From NCBI GenBank assembly GCA_014529385.2, contig CM043947.1:126602891-126666890 (forward strand): a DNA stretch of 64,000 nucleotides, read 5' to 3'. The DNA comes from Adiantum capillus-veneris (taxonomy: Eukaryota; Streptophyta; Polypodiopsida; Polypodiales; Pteridaceae). The notes under the pieces were generated by a model. The model was not told where the DNA came from. It saw nothing but the letters and a program-made list of their open reading frames with translations, and made no database searches. Made by a program: the position numbers and the translations under genes. This document shows positions 1 to 10,737 of the stretch, in pieces (position 1 is the stretch's first letter; each line of letters begins with the position of its first letter).

Positions 1-350
1 CGCCAAAACCAGTTGCCCATACAACCGGGCGGTTCCACTAGGATAAACTTAAAAGTACTATCCATAAACATAAACAAGCACGGGGTAAAGACTCCACACG
101 TGCAGAGGTAACCGACTCCTCCATGATGGTATCTCCATCGTTACTCATTACCTGGAGTAAAAATATTTCCAAGGAATCAGAGGTGTCTTGAGACAAGCTG
201 TCTTAAGGATGGTCAAACATTTCCTTCCTATTTCAACCAGTAATAACCCAATCATTTCTTTCCTAATTACAATCATTGATCGTGGGTTTCGTGAAAGTTA
301 CCTTCCTTTTTCAGCCAGTGTTTTCCTTCCTAACCCTTCGTATGCAATGC
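1..350. other. AT-rich stretch without recognisable gene
   Basis: I see no reading frame, RNA gene or repeat here that I can support. The first bases, read on the minus strand, end in a 'ttttggcg'-like string that could be the start of a retrotransposon primer-binding site, but the window edge cuts it off. Confidence 0.3.
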
Positions 351-563
351 TTAACTTAAAATGAAATCCAAAAGCTTATTAATGGCATAATTGAAAACCA
401 CCTGGGACTGGTCGTCCATCTGTTGTGGGGCAGGTGCCCGTAAACTCTCCTCTGTTGGCCTATGGCTAGGCCCTGCTTCATGGTCGTTAGTTGCTTTGTT
501 GCGTTTGTTACTAGCATCTTCATCTTCCGTCAAAGGGTTTCCCCTGGTTCTCTTGGGGGCCAT
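351..563 (-). pseudogene. Possible N-terminus of a retroelement gag (70 codons)
   Basis: This minus-strand frame starts with ATG at 563 and opens with a basic, hydrophilic segment (MAPKRTRGNPLTEDED), followed by an S/P/E-rich stretch. It then turns hydrophobic (VVFNYAINKLLDFIL) before a stop. The style is that of the disordered N-terminus of a plant Ty3/gypsy gag or of a short transposon-derived protein, but no capsid fold or zinc knuckle is present. The sequence after the stop gives no obvious continuation, so it is either truncated or a chance frame. It points away from the tandem array at 0.8-2.1 kb. I do not recognise the family. Confidence 0.25.
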
Positions 564-830
564 TTTGGCAGCCTTATAAAAAGACTTAATCCATTAGAGG
601 ATTTATTGTATAACATTTATTTTTCCTTGTTACCCAAAAATAAGGGTTTTGGACCTTGGTTAATTCTTTGGTATTTAGATAATTTTATTTCTTAATTTTT
701 GTTATCCATTATATACAAAAATTGGTTACTTTTGACCAAGTACGTCCCTAAACTATTTATCTAAGGTTAGGATAATTATAATAGATTCCCCAAAGTATAT
801 TCCTTCTCTGGTATTGATATCAAAGGGTTT
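564..830. other. AT-rich spacer
   Basis: Very AT-rich sequence with T-runs and no supported gene. It leads into the tandem array that follows and shows only weak likeness to the array unit near its end. Confidence 0.3.
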
Positions 831-2190
831 CTATTTACTTTACTATATTCCCTTTTTTATTTTTCCCAAAAATTGTAGTAATTTTACTGGGATATATAGT
901 TAAACTAATTTTCTAGTGGTAGCATAATTACCACAAGTTCCTTGAGGTCTAATAAACCTTTGATAAAGATCTCAATTCAATTTAAGTCTATTTACTAATT
1001 TCCCCTATTTAAATTCCTCAAAAAAGAGGGTATTTTAGCTAGAGTAATTAGCTAGATTAATTTTCTGCCTCTCTCCTATTTATCACGAGTTCTTGAACAC
1101 CTGATTTACCACTGATAACTATATAGAAGGATTTTAATTCCATTTACTAATTTCCCCTATTAAAATTTCTCAAAAAACAGGGGATTTTAGCTAAGATAAT
1201 TAGCTAAATTAACTTTCTGAACTTCTCCTAATTGTCACGGGTTTCTAAACACCTGATTAACCATTGATAATTATATGAAAGCATTTTAATTCCATTTACT
1301 AATTTCCCCTATTAAAATTTCTCAAAAAAAGGGTATTTTAGCTAATATAATTAGCTAAACTAACTTTCTGAACTTATCCTAATTATCACAGGTCTTTAAA
1401 CACCTAATTAACCACTGATAATTATATGGAAGCATTTGAATTCATTTACTAATTTCCCCTATTAAAATTGTTCAAAAAACAGAGTAATTTAGCTAAAGTA
1501 ATTAGCTAACTAAATTTTCTGAACTTATCCTAATTATCACAGGTACTTGAACACTCAATTAATCACTGATAATTATATGGAAGCATTTTAATTCCATTTA
1601 CTAATTTCCCTATTAAAATTTCTCAATTAAAGGGTATTTTAGCTAAGATAACTAGCTAAATTAACTTTCGGAACTTCTCCTAATTATCACGGGTTATTGA
1701 ACACCTGATTAACCATTGATAATTATATGGAAGCATTTAAATTCCATTTACTAATTTTCTCTATTAAAATTTCTCAAAAAACAGGGTATTTTAGCTAATA
1801 TAATTAGCTTAATTACTTTTTTGAACTTCTCCTAATTATCACGGGTCATTGAACACCTAATTAACCACGGATAACTATATGGAAGCATTTGAATTCTATT
1901 TACTAATTTCCCCTATTAAAATTGTTCAAAAAATAGAGTAATTTAGCTAAAGTAATTAGCTAACTTAACTTTGTGAACTTATCCTAATTATCACAGGTAC
2001 TTGAACACTCAATTAATCACTGATAATTATGTGGAAGCATTTTAATTCCATTTACTAATTTCCCCTATTAAAATTGCTCAAAAAACAGAGTATTTAGGCC
2101 TAATTAATTAGAAAAACTTCTCACAAAATTATAGGATAATTTTCCTAGATTAATAACTGTCTAATGTATCTCTGATAAATAATTCAACTT
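831..2190. repeat. Tandem array, ~152-bp unit, 8 clear copies
   Basis: The landmark 'tttactaatttcccctatt' (or a close variant) recurs at 991, 1143, 1295, 1445, 1597, 1747, 1899 and 2051, giving spacings of 150-152 bp. Each unit also contains 'ttagctaa...aattagcta', 'aacttctcctaattatcac' and 'gataattatatggaagca' in fixed order. A degenerate unit precedes the array (about 831-990) and a decayed one follows (about 2098-2190). Units are very AT-rich and carry no long reading frame. A period near 150 bp is common for plant satellites, but eight copies next to gypsy sequence also fits an LTR or 3'UTR-internal minisatellite. Confidence 0.9.
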
Positions 2191-2967
2191 AATCTAATCC
2201 TAATTAATATTTTTACCATTAATTCGTGGCTAAATTGGCCAATTCCAGCCCTAATATGAGAGGATAAATAATTAGCTTATTATTACTAAGCTTAATTATA
2301 ATAATCAGCAGAGTTTTATTAATTTAAAGAGGTTTAAGAAGCTTATATAGGCCTAATCTTTGATTAATTAATCAACCTTACTAATTGAGAGGGATTAGGT
2401 TAATTACCTGTTAGGCTAATCAATTAGAGACTTAACTCTAATGATTTCTGCGTAGTGTTTCTCCCTAGATGAGAGAAATTCTCAAGGCTCCAAGTCTGTC
2501 AAAATATGAAGAGAATGGTCCTATTTATAGCTTTTCCTGGGCATCTGGCAGATTTTGGCAGCTTTCCCCTAGTCCAAGCAACCCCCCAGGCTGAAATTTG
2601 TGCATTTTCTTGCCATCACTGCCCCTGGCAAGTTTCCACAGCTTCCACACTCACCCCATACCTTCTAGAATTTGCCTGTTTGATTTTTGCAGATTTTCCA
2701 TGATGAAATTTGGAATTTCCTATTTAACTCTAGAACCTTAGTGTAAAGAAGTCTTTGCTAATGATCAAAATGAACCCATCCAATTTTTGTTATTAATTAA
2801 ATTTCTATGGTAATTTTCCAGGTCCCGTAACTGTTCCCGTTTTTATCGGAATCAGATTCTAAAAATTTCTAGACATAGTAAAGCTCTGCTTATAATTCCA
2901 AAAATACCAAAATTAATAGTGTTTGGAGTCCTGCAATAGTATTTTCCATTAAGTTTTTCAAGCTTAG
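2191..2967. other. Noncoding spacer upstream of gypsy pol fragment
   Basis: AT-rich sequence with no supported gene. The short plus frame at 2506-2703 looks like chance. A stop at 2965-2967 closes the frame that becomes the RNase H/integrase polyprotein, so the 5' end of element A is lost around here. Confidence 0.35.
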
Positions 2968-4488
2968 TACAGTTTTGAAGGTTTCGTAAACTGGAAACCT
3001 TACACAATTATTACTGATCACCATGCCTTGCGCTATCTGCTTAGTAAGCCACAGGTCGCAGGTCGAGTATGGCAATGGATCCTCCTATTCCAAGAGTTTG
3101 ATTTTGAAGTGGTACTCCATCCTGGTAAGCATCATGAAATGGCTGAACACCTCTCTCGCATTCATACAGGTGAAGAAGCTACCGGGATTGCAGATGACTT
3201 TCCAGATAGCAATCTTTTTAAAATCGATACAACACCGGAATGGTACGGCGAGGTCTTACATTTTCTATCTACTGCGCTGTACCCAGAGAAGGCATCTCCA
3301 CTACAGAAGAGGAGATTGTTGTTGAAGTCCAGGCCTTTCACTCTGATTGGGGGCCAGCTCTACAAATCGGGACCAGATGGTGTTCTGAAGCATTGTGTCT
3401 CGCCTCATGAGGTGGAACATATTCTGGAGGATGCCCACAATGGTCCCACTGGTGGCCATTACCCTGGTCACATCACCACCCAGAAGATTCTACAGAGTGG
3501 TCTATGGTGGCCCTACGTTTTTAAGGATGCAATAGCATATTCTAAGGTTTGTGATGTGTGCCAGCGCTGTGGGCCAAAGCCAAGTAAGCAATCCAACCGT
3601 CCTCTGCAGGTCTCGATGGCGTGGCTACCTTTTGAGAGATGGGGCTTGGACTTTGTGGGTCCAATATATGCCCCGGCTCAACCAGGTAATCGCAAATATC
3701 TGCTAGTGGCTACAGACTATTCAACAAAGTGGGCAGAGGTAGTGGCGACAGTAGATTGCACTGGCAATACAATAGCCAAATTTTTATATGAAAATATTTT
3801 ATGCAGATTTGGATGTCCCTTAGAGATCACCAGTGATAGGGGCAGTCATTTTGTCAATGACATGATCTCAACTTTTCTGGCCAATTACAAGATTTTTCAC
3901 CGCAAGTTTTGCTCTTATTACCCTAGAGCCAATGGGCAGGCCGAAAGCACCAACAAGGTTCTCATCGCCCTCCTGCGGAAAGCATGTCATCTCCATCCAG
4001 TATCGTCGGCTCAGGCTGTGCACGGCACTCTTTGGGCATACCATACATCTTTCAAAGCAACAACGAATCACACGCCTTTTCAACTCGCTTTCGGTTTGGA
4101 AGCCATAGCTCCATTTGAGTTCAACTCCGGATCCCCTAGGGTGGGCAGTCTACGTGCAAGTTGGGGCATGGAATCTGCTTCTATATCCCGTCTCACCTTA
4201 TTGGATGAAAGCCGCCGTTTAGCTTCACATGCTCTGCAAGCGGAGCAACTTCGTCGCAAAGCATGGCATGATCGCCACCTCAGAAAACCAAAAATAACGC
4301 AAGGCACACTGGTGCTTCTCTATCAGGCAAAATATTTGAAAAAAGCAAAGAAGCTGGTTCCAGCTTGGCAAGGGCCCTTCGTGGTGGAAGACATTTTACC
4401 ACAGGGGGCAGTCCAGTTAGTCACTTTAGAAGGCGTTCCCTTGCCACTTGTAAACGGATCAAGGATTAAGTGCTATCACTCGCCCTAA
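2968..4488 (+). pseudogene. pol: Element A: Ty3/gypsy RNase H C-terminus and integrase
   Basis: This is a 5'-truncated pol polyprotein. In frame upstream of the first annotated methionine the sequence reads YTIITDHHALRYLL, the end of a gypsy RNase H. It is followed by the integrase zinc domain (HNGPTGGH...H, then CDVCQRC at about 3430-3575) and the DDE core: WGLDFVGP near 3640, TSDRGSHF near 3835, and the E of NGQAEST near 3945. The spacing between the last two acidic residues is D-X35-E, as expected. The C-terminal domain with the GPF motif (QGPFVVEDI) ends at 4488. Integrase inserts retroelement cDNA into the genome. The 486-codon stretch has no stop, so this is the best-preserved integrase here. 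Protease, RT and most of RNase H are missing, so the copy cannot be autonomous. Confidence 0.93.
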
Positions 4489-5380
4489 TTATATACACAT
4501 CTACTGATGATAGCTATCCCAACACCATATGATTATTCCCTCCTCAGTTTGGTATTTCTCCCTGGCTTACCATTTTCCCCTCTTCTCAAATCTTCCTCAT
4601 GTCAGCTCTTATCTTTCAAAACTCCCCTTGTTCAATGTATGCATCAGTTACTGTTGTTCTGTCTCTCTTGTTCTGTCTCTGTCTCTGCTCCCCCTCTGTA
4701 ATTTCCGAGATTCAAGTCTCATCGAATAGATCTTTTGCTTATTGGATATTGTTCGACGATTAGACCAACTCAACTGCATCTCTCTTTTCCGTCTCTAAGT
4801 TTTACAAGCACTCTCTCACCATCAAATCTCTCTTTGCATTCTGGGACTATCTCTTGTAAAAGACTCCTCAAATTGATTCAATAATGATGTTTTCCTCGTG
4901 TTAGTTAGAGCCCGTTCTGGTTAATAAACCCCATAGCCGAAAATATAAGGCCTAAATCGTTATTCTCTATCTCTGACAGCATTTATATCTGGCTCTCTAT
5001 CTAAGCCTTGTTCTTTCTTTTCCCCCGCACTGTTCTTGCTTACTGAGCCCCTTGTCATCTCTTAACATGCCCCACTTTCTCTCCTCCTACAAAGTTCCCA
5101 TCCTGAACATGCTTGAATGCGTCTTTTTGCCATGTCTCAAGTTTTATATCACCTAAAAATGCCTCGTAGACATCCACATGGAGCTCTTCTTTCGATGAAT
5201 TGGCACTTCGCATCTGATGCCCACCAATTTCCTTACATTTTCAATACGCCTCATCTCATACCTGCTTTTTGTCTGCTTTTTGTCAAATGTGGCTGCCCCT
5301 CACCATTCACCACTAAATTCCCTCGCCCTCGTTCCCCTCTCCAAAGCTCGCCCTAACCCCCTATCAACCCCTCGCCTCAG
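4489..5380. other. Noncoding region between gypsy pol and extra ORF
   Basis: About 0.9 kb without a supported gene, rich in C and T on the plus strand (for example repeated 'tctgtctctg' at 4655-4690). It lies between the pol stop and the C-rich repeat tract and is probably element A 3' noncoding DNA. Confidence 0.4.
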
Positions 5381-5384
5381 CCCT

Positions 5385-5865
5385 GCAAAATTCGCCCCAT
5401 CCTTCATAATTCGCCCCAGCACAATTAAATTCGTCCCTGCCCTATTTTGTTTAGATTCGCCCCTGTCCTATTTTTTTGGATTCGCCCCTGCCTATTTTCA
5501 AAATTGGATTCGCCCCTACCTATTTTCAAATCGTCCCTACCCAATTCCATCTCAAAATTCGCCCAGCCTTTGGATTCGCCCCTACCCAGTTCCCCTCCTC
5601 TGCCTATTAGATTCGCCCCTACCCTAACTTACTCAGATAACTTTCTCTCCCAAATTCGCCCAAGCCTTATTAATTCGCCCCAGATAAATTTCTTGCCCAT
5701 ACACTCTTCATTCGCCCCTACCCTAACTTACTCACCCCATCCTAACTTCATTCGCCTATTAGCTCTTGATTCGCCCCTACCTACCCAATCGCCCCTATAC
5801 CCAGTCCTCAATCGAATCCTCTCGCCCAGCCCCACAAAATCTCCCCAGCTCCCCTTGTGTCCAGA
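5385..5865 (+). repeat. C-rich degenerate short-motif tract (attcgcccct)
   Basis: The decamer 'attcgcccct' or a one-base variant recurs about 16 times within roughly 410 bp, separated by variable spacers such as 'acctattttcaa' and 'accctaacttactca'. The strand is strongly asymmetric (C and T, almost no G outside the motif). The open frames through it only translate the repeat. It lies about 130 bp upstream of the extra ORF, so it could be a leader or promoter-proximal minisatellite. Confidence 0.8.
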
Positions 5866-5991
5866 CTCTGCCTAGCCCAATCCCAAATCATTTCTATACT
5901 CCACCTTGGTCTGCATCTGACTGATCGTGGTGCTTTTCCATCACTTGTTCTGCTCAACTGCTCACTGTTTTGTCATCCACCCGACCTCACC

Positions 5992-7605
5992 ATGGCAGGA
6001 GGTAGCAAGCAACAGGAGAAATAGCCAGAAGGAAGTATCAAGAGAAAGGTAGAGTTGAAGAAGAGGAAAGCTCTGGTTGCAGAATCAGAGAGCGAAGCAG
6101 ATGAAGCATCCGCAAGCAGCAGCCATGGCATAGATAACTTTACATCCAGTGACCCAAGTGATGAGAGCTACAAAGCAGACTCAGCAGCATCTGATGATTC
6201 AGATGTAAATTCCGAGTCAGGTGCTTCCAGTGATCAGGAGGAACATTCAAAAGTGGCTCAGAAGAAAGGAAAGCGGCCAATCATTATTCATGCAATCAAG
6301 AGGCCTGCTTCTTCGAAAAATCACACAGCATTCTCATTAAATTTTTATATGCAACAACCTCGACCATCTCTCAGTGAGGTGCTTTCGACTGCTCAGCTAC
6401 GGACTCTGGGCCTCACAGCATTGGCTGATGCAGATTTACCTGATACGGTTCCAGCAGAGATGATACATCAACTGTTGAAAGACTTTCCAAAGGTCCGGGG
6501 CCACAAGCTAACAGCTACAAGGCTTGGCCATGCCATGGGCATGACCAACTTTCCAGCTGTGAAGCCTACTACTCGCACTTTCTCTTTGTTGTCCAAGGAT
6601 GCGACAATTCAAGCATGTCAAGAGCTATTGAGTTCGGATCACCCGGATTATGAGTAAAACAGACGGCTTCTCGCAATCTTCAGGTATTACTTTCTGGCTC
6701 GAGATGCCAAAGAAGACAAGGAAAAAACTGATCTTCTCACTACCTTCTCCCACTACGACGGGCTATACTATTTAATCCACAGTATCCCATGTGGATTCCA
6801 CCAGATTCTCTTCATCTCTTTGCAGACTAGGGCTAAAAGATTTCAGGCCCAAGTGCAGTCTTTGCAGTTAAGTTTTAAATGCTTTGTAGCACCTCTCTTG
6901 GCATGGGTCATAAGCATACCTATTAACCCAAATGAAGTGGATGAGGAGCAGGGAACCTCGAAAGGGAAAAGGAAAACCGTGAGCATGCAGGTTGACCCCA
7001 CAGTCACCAAGAAAAAGAAGATCAAGGCGAAAGTGGTGAAGAATACAGTGAAGTCTCTACTCTCCTTGCCAGTTTCTGAGAGCCAACAGACTAGGGTACA
7101 TATTCAGTGTCACACGTCTACTTCTACCCCTGGTTCTGCTGTGCCGGCACCAGTGTCTACTGCCGCTCCTCAGGACAGGATGGTCACTTCACCCATATAG
7201 GATCCTCTTCCTTCTTCTCCCATCTTCACTCATACACCGGTCAACATATCTCTCGCTCCACCTACAACAACAATCTCCGAGACACCTACTACACCAATTA
7301 CTTCTAGCTCGCCGGCTGTGCCACATGTGCGCCCTCCAGCATCACATGCATTTGAGGGATCTTCAAGTAGGACCGACTCCACTTCTCTGTTTCAGCTTTC
7401 AGAGAAGTTACTTCAGGACTCCAGAGCTACTATTGCCACCATCGAGCTAGGCGCAGAGCAGCTAGCTGCAACACACCAGCATCACTCCGCCACATACGCA
7501 GCTATGGAGGGATCTCTGCGAGTTGTCGAGAGTGCCATCACAGATCGAGATGCAATGATTTTTTGCACTACAGCAAGCATTGAAGATAAAGTCAAGGATT
7601 ATTGA
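5992..7605 (+). pseudogene. Element A-associated extra ORF, unknown function
   Basis: One reading frame runs from ATG at 5992 to 7605 (about 537 codons), broken only by stops at 6022-6024, 6655-6657 and 7198-7200. The N-terminus is basic, then acidic and serine-rich (SESEADEASASSS, SDQEEHS). A globular-looking middle follows (LSEVLSTAQLRTLGLTALAD, then FSHYDGLYYLIHSIPCGFHQ), then a basic patch (KKKKIKAKVVK), a Pro/Thr/Ser-rich linker, and an alpha-helical segment (LSEKLLQDSRATIATIELGA). It lies on the same strand, 1.5 kb downstream of the gypsy integrase. This matches the place where plant gypsy elements carry additional ORFs. I do not recognise the family. A decayed host gene is the alternative. 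Confidence 0.55.
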
Positions 7606-7837
7606 TGACCTAAAAGCACAGGTGCAGGGATTTCAAGAAATGCTTATGTATGGTAACAGGCCTACCCAGGCTCCTGTGGGATATGGATGGACTGGGCCAG
7701 GCATACAGGTCCAGAATCCAACAAGCTTTACAGCACCATCAGGTCCCTCTCAGCCCTCTCAGCAGTTCATGGGACACTACCCCGCAGGTCCCTCTCAGCC
7801 CTCTCAGCAATTCATGGGACACTACCCACAGCCCTAG
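7580..7837 (+). pseudogene. Frameshifted C-terminal tail of the extra ORF (Q/P/S-rich)
   Basis: This frame overlaps the end of the 5992-7605 frame in another phase and continues its character (DDLKAQVQGFQEML, then a Pro/Gln/Ser tail). It holds two copies of a 15-residue unit, GPSQPSQQFMGHYPA-like, encoded by a 45-bp direct duplication at 7742-7786 and 7787-7831. The most economical reading is a frameshift near 7580-7605 in one longer protein. Homology is unknown. Confidence 0.5.
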
Positions 7838-8264
7838 TTCCAGTACTTTATTCAGTAGGGGTCACAGGTCCAGATGCCACACATGCAGAGCCAGAGTGTT
7901 CCTTGCTGTGACGGTGTTGCTGGTGTACACCGCCATGGTTGTGTTACTAGGCGTCCTGAGTTCACTTCAGGGCAGGTGCTTCAATCCGCTGTGCAGCAGA
8001 TGGCTGCTACAACCACAGGAAGCCAGGGTCTTCGCGCGGCATTTCTGGTCACTTCTTGCTTCTGCAGTGAGGGCATCAGAGCATCACACTTCCCGGCGCG
8101 AGTGATTTCACCCCAGCGCAGTTCGTTCTCCCCTGCTGCTACGCCATGGCCTTTGTTTTTCTTTGCTTGACTTCACACCCTTCTTTAGTTAAGGCGGCCA
8201 TTGGCCACAGTTTCGTGGGCGGCCAGTTTAAAGCTTGGGCTTTAATGCCCTTGTAGGGCACTAT
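7838..8264. other. Noncoding tail after extra ORF
   Basis: GC-richer sequence without a supported gene. Several short overlapping frames cancel each other as coding candidates. Confidence 0.3.
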
Positions 8265-8380
8265 GGCATACATATTGGCAAAGGCGTCCGACCTTCGTAA
8301 GGGCATCACATTTGGCATACATATCGGCAAAGGTGGCCGACCTTCGTAAGGGAATCACATTTGGCATACATACCAATTAA
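8265..8380. repeat. 49-bp tandem repeat, two and a half copies
   Basis: The unit begins 'ggcatacatat(t/c)ggcaaagg' and includes 'gaccttcgtaagggcatc'. Copies start at 8265 and 8314, with a partial third at 8363. Related fragments ('cttgtagggca', 'gcatacatattggctaag') occur just outside. Confidence 0.8.
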
Positions 8381-9190
8381 AGCATTGACAAGCACGTTCA
8401 TTGAGCAGCTTTGCTTTGGGTTGACACCCCACTAAGCATACATATTGGCTAAGCATTTCCAGGCACCGCATTGCCAAGCACAACAACTCGTTTTTAATGA
8501 CAATTTCACCATGAATTTTATTGCTCAAGATGCAAAAACCCTCGACTTCGTATATGCTTAAGCCATAGCTGTGTTGGAAATTTCCTTCTATAAGCAAACT
8601 CCAGTAAATAATTCTTGTCAGGCTCAATATATCAAGCAAAACATTGCTGCATGACGTCCCAGAACTAGGTCAATGTCAAAAATTCCCAGATTGACCAAGC
8701 CGACCAGGGCAGTTCGAACCCGGCCCCCTGTGATACTTAAATTGGCCATATCTTGCCAACTGAAATCCCAATCACCGATCTGAAAAGACCGACGTGCTCC
8801 ACAAAGTGAGCACTTCAGCATGATGCATTCATTCCAGTTTTGTTCCCTCAGCGTGCAGTTGCTCAATCCGGTACGGATCTGCTACTGACTCAACTTAAAA
8901 CTATCATAACTTCTTACCCGTAGCTCCAATCGACGAGCCGTAAAGACAGGCCAGTAGAGCACATCGAGCACTGCAGTTCTAGGGCACAATACTCAATCCA
9001 TGTTCACTTCAAGCATAACACTTTTTGGCATCATTAAGACATGTTTTGGCCCTTTCAGCCGCATTTAACATACGGTCTGCATTGAACTCGGCATGCTACC
9101 AGCCCTTAATCACTGTTCATTAAACATATAAGCTTCAAACAAACTTAATGTGCATTCTCCTGGCATCTTTCTTTGCATGGGAGCGGAGCT
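8381..9190. other. Noncoding, contains a recurring short motif series
   Basis: No gene is supported. It contains the pattern 'cataacttcttacccgtagctcc' and 'gctccaatcgacgagcc', with 'ctagggcacaatactcaatcc' following. A recognisably similar series occurs at about 47220-47520 and 53750-54060, so this is an old dispersed repeat. Confidence 0.4.
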
Positions 9191-9194
9191 GCAC

Positions 9195-9375
9195 GACAGC
9201 AGCCAAGTAATCCAAACCCACCAAATAAAGCATCCTTGTGGGCACGTCAGCGTGAATGGATGGGCAAAAAAAAAGCCCCCTTTTTTGTAAAATATCATCT
9301 ACTCTATTTATAAAATATACACATGCACTTGATGCTTGTGACTCATGAGTTTTAGTGCGATATTTGGTGTTACGT
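9195..9375 (+). repeat. Repeat R, copy 1, left part
   Basis: From 'ccaagtaatccaaac' to the element B insertion point, this matches 26621-26797 with few differences (for example 'gatgcttgtgactcatgag' in both). The match resumes after element B at 18558, so B interrupts one R copy. R may be a dispersed repeat or part of an old LTR. Confidence 0.88.
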
Positions 9376-10286
9376 TGTCGTGATGTGGCACGTATATAGT
9401 GGGAACGGGCATTAAACGATTTATCTTGTGACTTTTTGACGCATAAGTATACTTCATATAATACTCATATGCATAAATAAAATCTTTCTACCATACCTTA
9501 GTATTACCTTTGAAGTAATATAAATGTACATTACTATTAGAAAGTACTACAAGAGAAGTATCAATGATTGTGCCTCTTTTTTTCTTGGGGAAAAGCATTT
9601 GTATATTTCTTCTAATATCTCAGCTATACCCTACCATATATAAATTATTTTCTTCTTTTCACATTTATTTAATAATATAACCCTTCAATATTGCATACCT
9701 TCTTGGATACATACAAGAGGGAAGGGCCTACTAGAAGACTTTATGAAAAGGAAGATCCAAAGCTTCTTGGACCATCCCAATTTGAAAATCCCGACCTAAG
9801 GGCGTGGATAAAAGGCCAAAACCAAGTCAATCTCTTTTGGTAGGCCAATTTTTTCCTTTTGAAGCATGTCAATCCAAGTTACAGGTCAAAAGTTACAGGG
9901 AAACCAGTGAAAAACCCTCTCACAACTACACTGCAAGAAGAGATGGTAAACAGGTGAATCAAGTGAAAAGAGGTAATCTTGGTCTTTTTTCATAAAATAA
10001 GATATTTAGAGGATAAAATACACAAGCATGTGAATGTGACACCTCAAAGATGCCTTGAAGGACAAGACACACAAGCTGGGACCCCCTGCTGGAGCCACAC
10101 AAAAGATGCCTAGGTGGGGTCCACATACATCATGCACCCACATGGAGCCTCAACGACCAAAAATGCTGAATTTTATGACATTTTGAGTCCTAATATTTCC
10201 CATTTTAATAAATATCCAAAGAACATTTGATTTGGGCTAACTCTTTAGCCTAATCAAGTGATTATGTAAAACATGGCTCCCTCACC

Positions 10287-10295
10287 TATAAAAAG
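10287..10295 (+). promoter_or_regulatory. Putative TATA box of element B 5' LTR
   Basis: 'tataaaaag' in the context 'ctcacctataaaaagggc'. It is conserved at 17477-17485 in the 3' LTR. Transcription would start about 30 bp downstream, before the small ORFs, which puts them in the RNA leader. Confidence 0.6.
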
Positions 10296-10737
10296 GGCAA
10301 CCTTCGCTTCATTGGGGGCAAGCTATGAGTGAGTGAGAATAGCTCAATTCCATAGTGACACACTCATCTTAGTGCTACACTTTCTCTTGAAGAAAGGCTG
10401 AAGTCTTGCCTCATCTTCTCTCTCCATTAAGGTGGTGGCGATTGCTCTCATGTATTCAAGCAGCAACCTTGTCAATGTAATGAGTACAACCTTCTTGCGG
10501 GAAACAATTATGAGCACAAGGTTAGTAACCATATCTTCATCTTCTACAAGGATCTCTCTCTCTTAAGGTTCTCATTCTCTTCCACAAACTCTAGAATCTC
10601 CTTGCTACAGGTACTTCTCTCCCCGCAGTATCCTTATTGCCTAAGGGCAACAATAGGGCTTGGGAGAGAAACTCTCTTCTTCTTCTCCTTTCACTTCTTT
10701 CACACCTTTATCTTTGAACATACTAAGTATATCATCG

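Noticed and set aside
1-12. Possible primer-binding site of a minus-strand element at the window edge
   Set aside because: Only about eight bases fit and the rest is outside the window, so nothing can be supported.
831-2190. CRISPR-like array
   Set aside because: The 152-bp units are repeated whole, without short repeats separated by unique spacers, and the context is a plant genome.
5217-5875. Two 136-142-codon plus frames rich in Pro, Phe and Ser
   Set aside because: They follow the 'attcgcccct' repeat in different phases and show no independent protein signal.
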